Below the pieces are notes generated by a model that saw only the letters and a program-made list of their open reading frames with translations, made no database searches and was not told where the DNA came from. A program made the translations under genes and the position numbers. A stretch of DNA of 64,000 nucleotides from Sternotherus odoratus (taxonomy: Eukaryota; Chordata; Testudines; Kinosternidae). Below are positions 12,431-24,667 of this stretch, piece after piece (position 1 is the first letter of the stretch; each line of letters opens with the position of its first letter). Location: contig JAVMKO010000001.1 of the NCBI GenBank assembly GCA_032164245.1, positions 81,465,892 to 81,529,891 on the forward strand, read 5' to 3'.

Positions 12431-15400
12431 GACAGACTTTGCTACTTCCGTGAATTTAATGTATTGTATTTTTAGAATGAGAAACAATGCCAGAAGAGAT
12501 ACACAACTCAAACCAGGTGCACACAAGATGTGAACATACAATAGCTCATCTCAAGATGCTTTTCCGTCACAACCTCTATCCGTTCCTTACACTGGCCCCC
12601 AACTCTTGGTCCCAATCCTGCTCCTCTTAAATTTAATTGGTGTTTTCCCACGGACTTTAATAGCAGCAAGATCCAAACTTCTATTTCTCATCATTTGCTG
12701 TTCTAGGACTAACTAAGGGCCCAATTCTGCAAGAGCTGAGTGCCTCATGGGAAATGCAAAACACCCTCAATTCCTACTGAGTTTCAGGTACTCAGCACCT
12801 CACAATTTGGGGTCCTAATATTGTAAGAGCCCTGTGGCAAGCTCCTGTCTTTGTACTGCCTTTAAAGTGCCATGCACACACCTTTCATTGTAGAAATGTA
12901 TAATAATGCTTCACTTTCTGATGATACAGCATTAGCATGGAAAGTCTCTCCCACTCTCCCCTCCTACTCTCCCTTTGTGTATCTGCCTCTCTCCCATTGT
13001 GAAAATTTAGCATCCTCCACAGTGCAACTCAGTTTTGCTTTGACACTTTGGACTGTATCCAGTCTCTGTTTTCTGTCTCTCTCTTCCTGAAGTGATTAAA
13101 TTTTGTGAAGTCACTAAAGAGGTCTCATGTTTGCAGGATTGAGCCCTAAAAATGTTCTTGACTAGCTTTCACTATACTCCAGCTAATTTTTAAAGTATAT
13201 ATATATAGTGTGATGCCCATCCACCACTAAAGGACCCCTCCCCTCCAACCTGAGGAGAGGTCCATAGGGCCTGGAAGACAAATGATTCTGGGGGACAACT
13301 AATGAAAGAACAGGGACAGGAGTGGGGTCAAAGGATCAGGTATTCTACCCACGGCACTCGGAGCAAAGCAACCAACGCTCTCTCTGCCCCTGCAGGAGAT
13401 CTTCCCGTGCTGGGTTTGTTACAGAGTCTCTGTGGCTTAAGCAAAGCCTCTCATTGTTGAGCTGAGGTGTTTAACTGCATGTGTTGCTGCAGACCATTAT
13501 GGCATTTCACTGAAACAGGAGGCCTTCAGTAGAGACAGGAGCCAGCCCTGAAGATTCAGTTGCATCTGTTATGGCCGGTGGGAGGAGAGGTGAACAAAGC
13601 TCAGACTGGTTTTAGTTATAGTTTGGCCAAACTTCAGATGGGGTTTTTACTAGAGACTGACCTAAGATGCCAAGTTTGGTGCTGGATTCCAACCTCCCCA
13701 AAGACAGGGCTGATTGAATGTGCAGGTTTGGTTGGAGAGGGTTTAGTTTTGGTTTTACAAAATCAGATCCAGCAGTGGTCAAGGCTTTGTTAACCACGAG
13801 GCCCCCGAGGTCCAGACTTAAGGGTGCAGTGATTCTATAAGTTCCCTTTGGAAGAAACAGTCAGACAGAGGAGCAGCAACAGCTGAGAGAGCTGAGCGAA
13901 GAAGTCCCTGAGGAGCTGCTGGCCAGCTGTGTGCTTAGCAGCCACAGCTGTGCTGGCAGGCCTAGAAGACGATGGATCAAGCCGCGTGAGGCAAACTATG
14001 CCCTAGTCTAGTGTCTCATGTAAACTTCACCCCAGTATGTGCAGCCTCATCCCCATGAGTGACACAACAGTAAGAAACCAGTGCATAGAGCAGCAAACAA
14101 CACTGTTGCGATTAGCTTTTCCGCATAAACCTCAGACCTCGCCTTCAACTCTGTCCTCCAAATCTCATTCCTTTCGGCCAGCCTTCTGTCACTGACCTTT
14201 TCTCGTAGGCACCATCCACAAACCCAAACGCTCCCACCTGAACAGCTGTAACCTTGGCAATACTGTTCCTTTCAGGAAGCATACTGGTTATTATCCTTTG
14301 GTCCTAGGCTGTGGACAAAAGCTTACTCAAGTCCAATTGCTTGTGAGCAATAGGGCTGAACCCACTGATTTCCGGAATAGTGGGTCTGTACCTGCAGTTT
14401 GTTATTCTAGAGTCTCTCCCAAGGACCGGTGTTGCATGCTGACATTAGTGTAGGGACATTCAGGAGTCCTGGGCTTGTCTGGGGTGTTAACGTAGAGTTT
14501 GGTGCTGGTCTGGTGTAGAGTTCTTGCTGAGAACTGGCCATGGAATGGAATTAGATGTGTCAGGAGTTGCTAGAGGTAACTGCAAAATGAAAGAAATCCA
14601 TCCCATTGCATTTTAAATAATGTTATTGTGCATATTCCACTCCATGTGGTCCAACTCAGGTATGCAGTGGGCACTAAGAGAGAGCCGTTTAACAAGCAAC
14701 ACTCTTGTCTCTGGGCCAGTGCACTGTGGATTAAAGTTCAACCCGAGGAGTTGTGCTCATCTGCATTGTTGCACTGTTGGCGGAGCATCCTGTGGAAGAA
14801 ATACTAAACCGAGTTCCCTTCTGGCCATCGCTGGTGAGCTGCCAAGGGGGGTGTTGAAGCTCCCAGAGAGCTTTGTGAACAGAGTAAGGAATAACCAACA
14901 TTCCCTGTCTCAGTAAACCTGGGTCTGTTCTCAGAGGGGGTGTGCGTGAGTGATCACTGAGCACATAATGGCTGCCATGTTCATCTCTGGAGTTGATGTA
15001 CCGGGGGACCTTTCTTAGCGTAGCGTGAAGGACTTTGAGTTCCCTGGGGTATGAAAAGAGCTCAAGGAATCCCAACTCTGAATCTTCCCCAAATAAAATC
15101 CAGACACAGATGTGCCGTATGGAATAGCAAAACCAGCTCCGTAGTCTCTGTGAGGAGAGCCACCTCATCTCACTCTGCTCCTCATCTGCATCCACTCCCA
15201 CGACGCCCACCCAGAAAACATTAGAGCAGCCAGGCAATCCCTAGCTGCTTTGTCCTTTTCCCCAGGACGTTAGGGCAATGAGATGAAAGGAGCCAACATC
15301 TTCGGTGGTAAGGATCATCTTGTGGGGTGGGGGTGGGGAGAGGGGGAGGAATTAGGAATTCGAATGCCCTGATGTTCCCATATTGTGTCGACCCCACCAT

Positions 15401-15927
15401 CACGCTGACAGTCCTGTGTAATCATAGATAGTGCATCCAAGATCAGTAGACACTACTGAGCAGGATTTCTTCCTATTATGGCTGGTAAGGTGGCTCAGAA
15501 GAGGACGGGCGGACTGGATTGAATGATGCTTGTATAATTGGCTTGCTCCACTCTGGATTATTTCCCATGGGCTCTAAGGTATTTTTTTAAATTATTAATA
15601 ACAAATAACTTTAATATAGCACCTTCCATCCTGAAGGACCCCAAAGCACTTTCCATCATTTATAAACTAATTACTATGGGCCAAATTCTGCTCTGGGTTA
15701 CCCCGATGTAAATGTAAAGGAACTCCACAGATGTCACTGAAGTTACACCAGAATGGTGCCAGTATAACTGAGGCCAGAATCTCTCTCTCTAGACCCAAAA
15801 GGATTTGTGAGAGAGAGAGATGCAGATGTGGGACTGATGGAGGAGATGAGCATTTTAATTTCCTTTTCCTTGTCCAATTTAAAAAACAATCAAGGATATT
15901 TCATATGAAAAGCGACAAGAATATAAT

Positions 15928-16643
15928 GTTAGGGTTGCAAATTTTTTTTAAAAAAAGTCAGGAAACACAAAAGCTAAAGCTCCCATAGAAACCTTCAGTC
16001 ACCCACAGTGACATGAAATCCTCCAAAATACTCCCTTTTATATAGAGTGGGCCCAATTTTGTCCTCCAATATACATCTACAACCCAAGATGAGTTGCACA
16101 GATAGATCTGGGAGGTGGCCAGAGTCCCTGCTATTGCTGGAGGAGACCTGGGCGGCACACAGCCCGGGACCACCCCTGGTGCTGGGGGAAAGAGTTGGTG
16201 AGCCTGGCAAGCTCCCTACCCGCTCTACATGTCCCTGCAGAAACTTGGGGAGGGGCGCCATGGGGCTCTCTGTGGGTTGCTCCCACCACAAGCGCCGGCT
16301 CCACAGCTCCCATTGAGCAGGAACCACAGCCAATGGGAGCTGCAGAGGCGGGGCCTGTGGGCAAGGGCAGCGGTCAGAGCCACCTGGCCCCTCCGCCTAG
16401 GAACTTCAGTGAGCCGGGAAGGCCTCCACCCTGAGGTAAGTGCTGCCCTGCACCCCAATCATTTACTCCTAGCCCTGAGCCCCCTCCCACACAAACTGCT
16501 GCTGCTGCGGGGCCATGGGATGCCTGGCTCAGGCAGCCCCTGAGCCAGCACCAGACGCTGCAGAAGTCATGGCGCCTTAATAATAACCATATGAGAATTT
16601 TTGCATTTCCTAACTTTTGAGGGTTGAATATTGTAACCTTAAC
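15928..16643. repeat. Possible TIR element with GC-rich core
   Basis: The left 'gttagggttgcaa' and right 'ttgtaaccttaac' are imperfect inverted repeats, with 'tcaggaaac' inside the left end and 'tttcctaac' inside the right. The GC-rich middle carries 'ccaatgggagctgcagagg', a word common in non-autonomous DNA elements of reptiles. No target duplication was found, so the boundaries are tentative. Confidence 0.35.
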
Positions 16644-16879
16644 ATGGTTACATGAATATGATTCCCTTGATTGTATTCTTATTTTTAATTTAAGAAAAAA
16701 GCATTTAATACTAACTCTTGCCCTCTAGTCTGCCATCCACATCTGCCCACCCCCGCCCCGCCCCTGACATCTGCTCCTGGAAGTCCAGCCACCAACTCAA
16801 ACTACACATGGTGGAAATAGCACTGCTTATCTTCTCCCCACACCCTACCCACTTCATTTCTCTCACTACAGATAATTAT

Positions 16880-17460
16880 ACAACCTTTCCAGTTACTAGC
16901 ATCACAGTTTTGGTGTCACATTTGATTCCCCTCCCACACATACAAAGGCTGTTGCTAAATCTTGCATGTACTTCCTCTGTAATATCTCTGAGATTCTTCA
17001 TTTACTCTACCTATACTGCTGAAACTTTTCTTCATGCATCTTTTGCCTTAACTACTGCAAGCTGCTCCCTGGCTTCCCCAACTCTCATGTTGTTTCCTTG
17101 GAGTCTATTCAACATGCTGCGGCTAAAATCATTCTCCTTACACTCCATCTAGCTATGTCACCCCACTTCTTGAATACTTGGCCTGGTTCCAGTCTCACTT
17201 TCAAAGCCTTGCATAGCTTTGCCCTTTCTTACATCTCCTCTCTAGCTGCTCATGTTTTCTCCCGTGTACCCTATATTTTCGAAACACACCTTGATGTCTG
17301 TTTCTCTTGTCTTCCCACAAACCATTCTAGGACCTTCCCTTCCATGTCTGTAAAAAGCCGAGAACATCATAAAGCTGTAGAAATAATAACTAAGCTCTCT
17401 GCTGATTTTTCTCTGCCTACCTCCACAATTGCATAGTCACAACTTTGGAATTCCATAGTG
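16880..17460 (+). pseudogene. L2-like LINE RT C-terminal remnant
   Basis: Two overlapping frames (16718-17152 and 17098-17436) carry pieces of one degraded product: 'ESIQHAAAKIILLTLHLA', 'SPHFLNTWPG', 'LTFKALHSFALSYISSL'. This is the block order of the L2-type region after the RT palm (QNAAA...HITP...LHWLP...FK.L...A..YL). The frame change near 17100 and missing motifs show a dead copy. Confidence 0.5.
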
Positions 17461-18706
17461 AAATAGCAGCAGAAAACCAGACCTACCTAACTAATATCTC
17501 TTCTCTCCTTCTTTGAAATCTAGCTCTAATTCCACTATGCCCATCACCGTTGTGTCGATGCACCATGTACAGAATGAAGGGCAACAGTCCTACATTTCTT
17601 TTGGAGAACCTACTGCTCCTTTTGGCTCTGCCCTGCTTTTTCAAATGAGATTCTTCTCCAGGCTTGATGCATTATGCTCTACTTCAGAAAAGAGTGTCAC
17701 AACCCTACACAGAGCCAAAAGTTTGTCCTGGTCTTGTGTACCATGGATTTTTCTGTTGCTTCTACCATCGTGCTGCTTGTTAACATTTTAAATCAGACTG
17801 AAGACTAACAATTGTAAAGTTCAGACATTTTCCAGTTACATTACTCTTATAGTTTAAAACCTCAGAAATGGGCGTACAGATTTTGCTCAACTTTTCTAGA
17901 CAAATACATCTGAGACAAATGACGGAAAATTTCAAGCAAAGGCGTTTTTGTTTCAGAAGGTTATGACCCTATGAAAGAGGATGTTTTTACATAAAAATTC
18001 CCATCTATATGTTAAGGAGAGGTTTTGCTACCAGGGATACTATACTTGTACATACAGAAATAACTGTAGCCAGATCTGAGGTAGAATGCATCACCTATTA
18101 ACAACTCACAGAAACCTTACTCTGTAGTTAGGAAAGGAAGTAAAGAAGAACACCATATCTAATGAATGACTGATTTTTAGGCTGGCAGAATGTTATCAGT
18201 CCAGCTGCAATGTGGCAAGGAGAATCAGGCTAATAGTTCTACCGGGAATGGGGGGCAATTAATAATCACAAATTCTATTTCTATCCTATATAGGTTTTTA
18301 TATGGCACTAACCATTGTTGTATCGGAGCCCCTTCCAGCAGGGCATTTAGCGATGTGACTAACATCTGTCACGTTTGGTTCATTCCTTCTTTCCTCCTGT
18401 CCCTGGAGGGAGAATTGTGTGTGCAGTGTATTGCCCGGTTTAGTTTTGTTTGGAATGTACACACTGCCATGTGTTTATGTTAGAGAAGGCCAGGTTGAAG
18501 ACATGCACCTTTCACTGGAAGTGGAAGGTGGTAATATTTGTGGTGGGCCTTGGTTCCTGTCGGAGCTTGTTTCTCAGTCTTGGCTCCCCACCTCCACCCC
18601 CAGCCCCACCCACAAGCTTAGTCCCCTATCCAGCTGAGCTGTCCCTTGTGATAGAAAGTTCCATTGTGCCTGAGGAGCAGAGTTGTGGAGTACGTGGGCA
18701 GCACCT

Positions 18707-19513
18707 TGTCACGGAGCGCTCGGGCGATGGTCTGGAACTGCTGCCTAGGAAGCCAGACTGGACTCCGGGTGAAGGGCCCCTTCTCCATACACAGCCTGTT
18801 TCCCAGGCTAGGAGCTTCAGGGGTACCCACTTCCACCTTCCTGGGTCTGACCTCGGAGCATTCAGCACCTTCTGCCCCTCCGTGTGCTTCTCCCAGCGAG
18901 CCCGCCTGGGCGGGGTCCTGGGGGAGCCCATGGGTTCTGCACCCCAAATCCACAGTCAAACGTGACTCTCAGCCAGCCAGCAGAATAGACGGTTTATTTG
19001 AGATGTCAGGAACACCATCCAACTCACAGCTTCTCAGTCTCAACAGGGTCCTTCAGTTAGGCCTTTCTGGGGTGTGCCAGGAGGTGAGACCCAGATTCTG
19101 GGCTCCTGCTTCTTCCCCAGGTTTATTTGATGACTTCCATCTGGTCCAACACAGACCATGCAGCCAGCGAGCGTGAGCCCTCCGCTGGATCCATCTTGGG
19201 GCTAGAGAGCGAGTTGGCTTCTCTCCCCTTCCCAGCTAGACCCAGACCCAGACTGTCCCAACCCCCTCTAGCCACTTCCTGCTCTCCTTTGTTCCTTTGT
19301 TTGGTTTCCCGGGCTTCAGGTATCACCTGACCTCCCTTCAACAGGTTCAGCTGACCTCCCTCCCCCACTTGGGGTCAGGTTACAGCTTCACCTTTGAATA
19401 CCTGCAGTGGCTCTGCTTTGCATCACCTTCACATTCCTTTCCCTTCACATAGACGTCCAGAAATGCATAGGGGAAACTGAGGCACACACACACAGTACTC
19501 CCACTTCGTCACA
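18707..19513 (-). mobile_element. Solo LTR (family A)
   Basis: 807 bp beginning TGTCACGGAG and ending CTTCGTCACA, with the 5-bp direct repeat CACCT immediately outside each end (18702-18706 and 19514-19518). 'cggtttatttgag' and 'caggtttatttgatg' give AATAAA signals on the minus strand, so the LTR is probably transcribed leftward. No internal retroviral sequence adjoins, so it is a recombination-derived solo LTR. A diverged partial relative lies at 56798-57290. Confidence 0.75.
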
Positions 19514-20379
19514 CACCTCACCTACCTTTCACCTAAAAGGTGGTACCTCCGCTAGTAGAGCAGCCCTTGGCACCAGCTGGGACATTGGTTCTCTCAGATG
19601 TTCGAGCCGCAACTGCTGAATCCCCAACGTTATGTCTTGCAGCCCAGCCCCCTCTAGCACTATGGCCAAGACCTTCCAAAATAGGACCCTAAAGTTTGGC
19701 TTTTAAATCTATCTCGAAACAGCTAAATAAGTGGCCTAATTTTCAAAAGTGCAGCACACCCAACTGCTCCCACAAAGGTCAACGAGAGCTAATGGACAGT
19801 CAGCACTTGAAAATCCAGCCACTCATTTAGGTGACTGAATATTAATTGAGGAACCGAAGCCAAGATTTTCCAAAGTGACTAGAGGATTTGAGTGCCTTAT
19901 TCTGGGCTGCCCAATTTGAAACGCCTTAAAGGGGCCTGATTTTCAGAAAGCAGCCTGCTCAGCACCTCCTGACAATCAGGGCTCTAGGACTAGGCAGTCA
20001 AAAAGGGGGGCACCGAAACTCACGAGTCCCTGTTGACAATGATGGCTAACAGACATCTCCAATTTTTGAAGGTCTCTACCGATAGGTATAAATGTGAACT
20101 CCGCACTTAGTTTCTCATGGTGCTCTCTGCTATTTTTGATCTGTGCACAGACTTTGGCTCCGAGCCTCGCTTCGCCAGCTGGTCCCAAACAGACTCAGCT
20201 CTGAGACGGGGACTTGGAACAGACAGAAATGTGTATGTCTCTCTCTCTCTCACAACATGATTTACCTACCCCTTTCACACTTTGTTTCTGGCAGCTTTCT
20301 CGTGGGTAAATATTAAATACCAGTTTCATCAGAGATCGGGATTACTAATCAAACAGGAAGTCTAAAGCTGGTTGGTTTT

Positions 20380-20600
20380 ATTTATCTAGCTTCTATGTCC
20401 TCTGCTACCATAGTATCTGAGGTTCTCACAATGGGTTTATCTTCACAACACCCTGTGAGGAAGGACAGGGCTATTATCTTCATTTTACAGATAAGGAACT
20501 GAGGCACACACAGTAAATGACTTGCCCTACATCACACAGAGCATCTATTGCAAAGCAGGGAAGTGAACCATGACTGGCACCCTAACCACTGCACCCATCC
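20380..20600 (-). mobile_element. MIR-like SINE, antisense
   Basis: 'cattttacagataaggaact' next to 'gaggcacacacag', followed by 'caaagcagggaagtgaacc', is the reverse complement of the MIR core and box region. Old and diverged. Confidence 0.5.
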
Positions 20601-22329
20601 TTCCTCTCTGGTGAAGAAAGCAGTCTCATCCGGCTCCCTTTGTACATCTCCCCAGAAGCCCTCTTCCCCAAAACCTGTGCTGAGAAGGAAATATCCTAAA
20701 GCATTCTGGGAAAGGAGGCTTTTCGTCCCTGGCTCTACCTCTGTCTGTTTGTTGCTCTCGGAAGTCTTTCCCTCTACCTCAGGCTTTCTGTCTCCAGATG
20801 TACGGTCCTGGCCACTCGAAATTCCTCCTCCCCTGTAGGAAGGGGGTATCTTTTTCCCAGGAACTCACTGTAATTCAATGGATCTCTTCCTGCAGACACA
20901 GAGGACTTTTAAACAGACATGGCCATACAAAGTGGTATGTACAGAAGTAAACGGTGTTACTAACAACTCATTGATTTCAATGGCGCTATGCTGATTTACA
21001 CCAGCTGAGCCCTGTATGTGCCCAAACTACATGCTAACTGTATAATAAGAGTAGGATATTTAAAACCATCCGGGGGGGCGGGTTTGGCTGCTCAGATCCC
21101 ATTCATTTTAATGTGAATTGGCCGTCCAAAACCCTTAGGCAGCATTGCAAATCTCAGCCTAATATACTACGTCCACCCTGCCTGTCCCAACCAGAAAATA
21201 CGGTCCCTTTGGTCCGTGTGTGTTGGGGGTGTTCTGGAGTGCGAGTCTTAGTTCTTCAGGCCACCATTTTCAGAAGCTTGAGCAGGCAGAAAGTAGCCAT
21301 TTGCGTGGCCGTGGGAACCCAGGGGCTATACCGAGCTGGTGTTTGGTTGTGCCCAAGCTTTATGAGAGCCCAGTCGCTTGAACCGTGTAAGGGGGCAGAG
21401 TGGGGAAAGGGATGGGGGCATGGTCTGGGCCAAGGAGCGTTTCCAGATGGGGCCAAGAGCAACCCAGGCCTGCTCCAGGGGCTCCAGAGTAAGTCCATCA
21501 GAAGTATGACTAGCCCAGGATGGGTGGTTTTAGGTGTTGCAGGAGCCCCTCATTGGCTGTGCCACAGCCTGTGCACCTGAAGGCAGGCGGTGCAGAGTAA
21601 AGATCCCCACTTACCTCTTAGCGACAAGACCTTGACTGGAAAAAGGGTGACAGACAGGCTATATTGACGGTGTACAGGACTCATGTGAGAAATGAAGAGG
21701 AGAGGCAGGATTGGGACAGGACCGATCGGAAATGTGTGTGGGAGGCATGGAGGGTGGTGGGGCTCACACAGCAGGGCTTCAGAAGGAGCAGGTCACTGAG
21801 GGGGTGGGGAACCGGGGGACAGCACTGAGGACAGGAGGCAGTACAGAACCGGCCCACTTAAGGCTTGCTTCTCATGAAACAACTCCGGGAAGGGAGGTGG
21901 TAGGCAAGGGAACGCCAGGCTCAGAGGAGAAGTTGCCCTTGGCCCTCTAACAGGGTCATGGGCCCATAGATGGGCACCCAAATGGCTCTTCGCACCTTCT
22001 GAAAGTGTTGGCCACTGGGTATAGAAATGGCCCCTTCACTGCTTCGCATCCCACTCCTGCCTGAGTGCAGAATGGGGAAGGTTGTTTGAACAGCACTTGG
22101 GAAGCCCGGTGACCAAGTCCCTCCTCCACCCCTCGTGTACTGGAGGCTTTGCTATCAATGCAGGTGCAGGGAAGGTCATTCTCCTGGCTCAGCAGGCCAC
22201 AGGTGCCCCATTAGAGAATCGCTGAGTGACCTTGGAGCAACGGAGGGGAGATATAGGCCTTCTCGACACCAGGCTTTTTCTGTAAGATTTCCCACCATTG
22301 CTAGTCCATCTCAGGCACCGATCTGACAC

Positions 22330-22480
22330 CCATTCCAATCGTCCTGAGCACCTCACAGTCTGTAATGAGTTGATCCTGGCAATGCCCCTGTCAGAGAGGA
22401 CAGAGCTCCGGTCCCCATTTTACGGATGGGACCTGAGGCACAGAGGGACTAAGGGTGGGATTCGCACAGGTATAGCAGCA
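22330..22480 (-). mobile_element. MIR-like SINE fragment, antisense
   Basis: Contains 'ccccattttacggatggg' followed by 'acctgaggcacagaggg', the antisense MIR core. Ends are not definable. Confidence 0.45.
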
Positions 22481-22508
22481 CCTCTGGGTCTTTGTGGCTC
22501 TCACCCCC

Positions 22509-22908
22509 AGGGTATGTCTGTACTGCATTGTAAACCCAGGTCTGGGGGACCAGACTTGTGTCATGTTTGTTTCCAAGCCCATGTTTGAGCCTCCAAACTG
22601 GATTGTAAACCTGGGCTTATAGTTGCTGTCTTCAGGTCTCGCAGCCGTGCTAATATGTCCATACTGCACTACGCAGACCTGACTCGGGTCTGTGGCTTGA
22701 GCTGTGTGTATTCACATTGCACAATGACAGGGCCTGGACCCAAGTCACAGCAGGACTGGGCTCTAATCAACCCCCCTAGCAGGGTCCTAGGACTCAGGAC
22801 CTGAGTGCTTGCTGACCCAAGTCAGACTGATTTGCGTGTGGACAGAACAGGATCTTGGTCTCAAACCTGAGTCAGAGCTGGGTTTAGTGGGCAGTGTAGA
22901 CATGCCCT
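22509..22908. repeat. TIR repeat with 'gtctacactgc' ends, copy A
   Basis: Left AGGGTATGTCTGTACTGC and right GCAGTGTAGACATGCCCT are inverted repeats about 400 bp apart. The interior repeats 'aaacccaggtctg / cctgagtcagagctggg' words in both orientations. No clear target duplication. Confidence 0.55.
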
Positions 22909-23000
22909 ACGTGTATGTCTAAACTGCAGTATATGCTCAGGGTTAGTAGAACTCGAGTTAGCAAAACCTGGGTTTGCTACTTAGGCTTGAGCATCTACAC

Positions 23001-23181
23001 CAGGGATCGGCAACCTTGGGCATGTAGCCCACCAAGGTAAGCCCCCTGGTGGGCTGGACCGGCTCGTTTACCTGCCGCATCTTCAGGTTCGGCCAATCGC
23101 AGCTCTCACTGACTGTGATTCGCCGCTCCAGGCCAATGGGGGCTGCGGGAAGTAGCGCATGCCGAAGGTTGCCGATTCCTG
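23001..23181. mobile_element. Short hAT-type element (CAGGGATCGGCAACC)
   Basis: 181 bp with inverted ends CAGGGATCGGCAACCTT and AAGGTTGCCGATTCCTG and a perfect 8-bp duplication ATCTACAC (22993-23000 and 23182-23189). The interior 'ccaatgggggctgcggg' and 'ggttcggccaatcgcagc' are typical of a non-autonomous reptilian hAT family. It inserted into a 'catctacac' TIR repeat. Confidence 0.85.
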
Positions 23182-23445
23182 ATCTACACTCATTTGCAAC
23201 CTCATGTTGGGCTTTATTGAACCCTGGGTCCCAACCTGGGGCTCCAGCCTCTACACTGCATTATGCAGAGCCCAACCACCTGTAGCCCTAAGTAGCCCAC
23301 TCTTCCTAGCCCCCCTCCCAAAATGTAGCTGCTTTAGCCCTTTGTGGTGCAGTGTGAACAAACCTGACTATCCAGAGAACTAAGAAAGTCGGCCCATGGG
23401 ATCGTTGGAATACTTTTGGTGGACTCTTGGAGCACGAGTCCAGTG

Positions 23446-23645
23446 AGGCTGCATCTACACTGCAAAGCAATAGGGAGTGAACCCCAGATTCCAGTTTGAC
23501 ACAGGCATAGCCCCTCCACCCGTGTGGGGTTCTGAGACCCTGGGTTCAAGCTCTAGGTTAGCACAGTTTGTGTGTAGATGGACGGAGGATTAGGCTTGAG
23601 CCTGAGTTCGAATCCTGGGTTTACATTGCATTATAGATGCACCCT
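23446..23645. repeat. TIR repeat with 'atctacactgc' ends, copy B
   Basis: Left 'aggctgcatctacactgca' and right 'cattgcattatagatgcaccct' are imperfect inverted repeats, related to copies A and C. Further related sequence continues to about 23805 ('attgtagtgtagacaaccc'). Confidence 0.4.
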
Positions 23646-24292
23646 AGGGACATGGCCCTCCGCAAGGGGTGAGGGTCCCACAGCCCAGGCTCCAGCCCAA
23701 ATCCGAATGTCTACATTTAAGTTTTATAGCCCCGCAGCCCAAGCCAGCCGACCCAGGCCAGCCGCAGGTGTTTTATTGTAGTGTAGACAACCCCTAAGTG
23801 ACAGGAAATTTGTAGCAGAGCAGGAAATTGAACCTGGGTCTCCTGACTCCCGGTTTGTGCCCTCACCACTGCAGAATCCTTCCTCTCATTGGGCTGGGCT
23901 CCAGCTACGTTAGCAGGTGGAGACAAAGCTCTGACAGCCAGCGGCGTTCTTACCCCTTGGCGTGTCCATATGCTCTGGGCAGGGTTAGACAGCACAGTGG
24001 TGAACACAACAGCAGCCACCTGGAGCCCTGTGTGCACCAGCGCTCCCAGCTGTGCTGCCACTGGTGGAGGTAGGCCAATGGCAGCTGCCATAGGCATGTT
24101 TCAGACCAAAGCCTGGTGCAGACACAGCATGAACAGCAGTGCCTGGAGGGGGCCTAGTGTCATCCAGCAGCGAGGGGTTGGCACCTGCTAACCCTGAGCA
24201 CACAGACTCCTTGGGCTCCCATAACTGGAAGTGGATTGTCAAAGAATAAGCACTGCCCCATGGAGGACACTGGAGTTTGCCCTGGTGGTCTG

Positions 24293-24513
24293 AGGGGATG
24301 TCTACACTGCAATTAAAAAACGATGGCTGACTCGGGCTCGTGGGCTGTTTAACTGACTCTGCAAGGCTGGAGGGTCCCAGAGCTCAGGCTGCAACTGGAG
24401 CCCGAACGTCTACACTGCAATTAAACAGCCCCTTAGCCAGAGCCCCACGACCCCGAATCAGCGGGTGTGGGCCAGCCACAGGTGTCGAACTGTAGTGTGT
24501 CGACAGACTCTCT
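24293..24513. repeat. TIR repeat with 'gtctacactgcaatt' ends, copy C
   Basis: Left 'aggggatgtctacactgc' and right 'tgtagtgtgtcgacagac' are imperfect inverted repeats. 'gtctacactgcaattaaac' recurs inside at 24409. Same family style as copies A and B within 2 kb. Confidence 0.5.
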
Positions 24514-24667
24514 AAGTGCCTGGAAGCTCTGCAGGGTACCCCAAGGAGGCCGCATGAAAACTGTCATGTACGAGATGCAGCATCATTCATAAGCAGCCTG
24601 ATTTCCACACAGGGATCACCCATGCAAAAAGACAGGAAGGAGTTATGGGGTGGGGAGGAGGGGCAGG

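Noticed and set aside
14731..15237. 168-codon open frame on the minus strand
   Set aside because: No recognisable domain, no splice or promoter context, and no compositional sign of coding. Frames of this length arise by chance in 64 kb.
15671..15780. Recurrent 'gggccaaattctgc' phrase (also near 12717 and 36262)
   Set aside because: Probably fragments of an old interspersed repeat, but too short and diverged to bound as features.
22500..24513. CRISPR-like regular repeats
   Set aside because: The repeats are inverted transposon ends at irregular spacing in a vertebrate genome.
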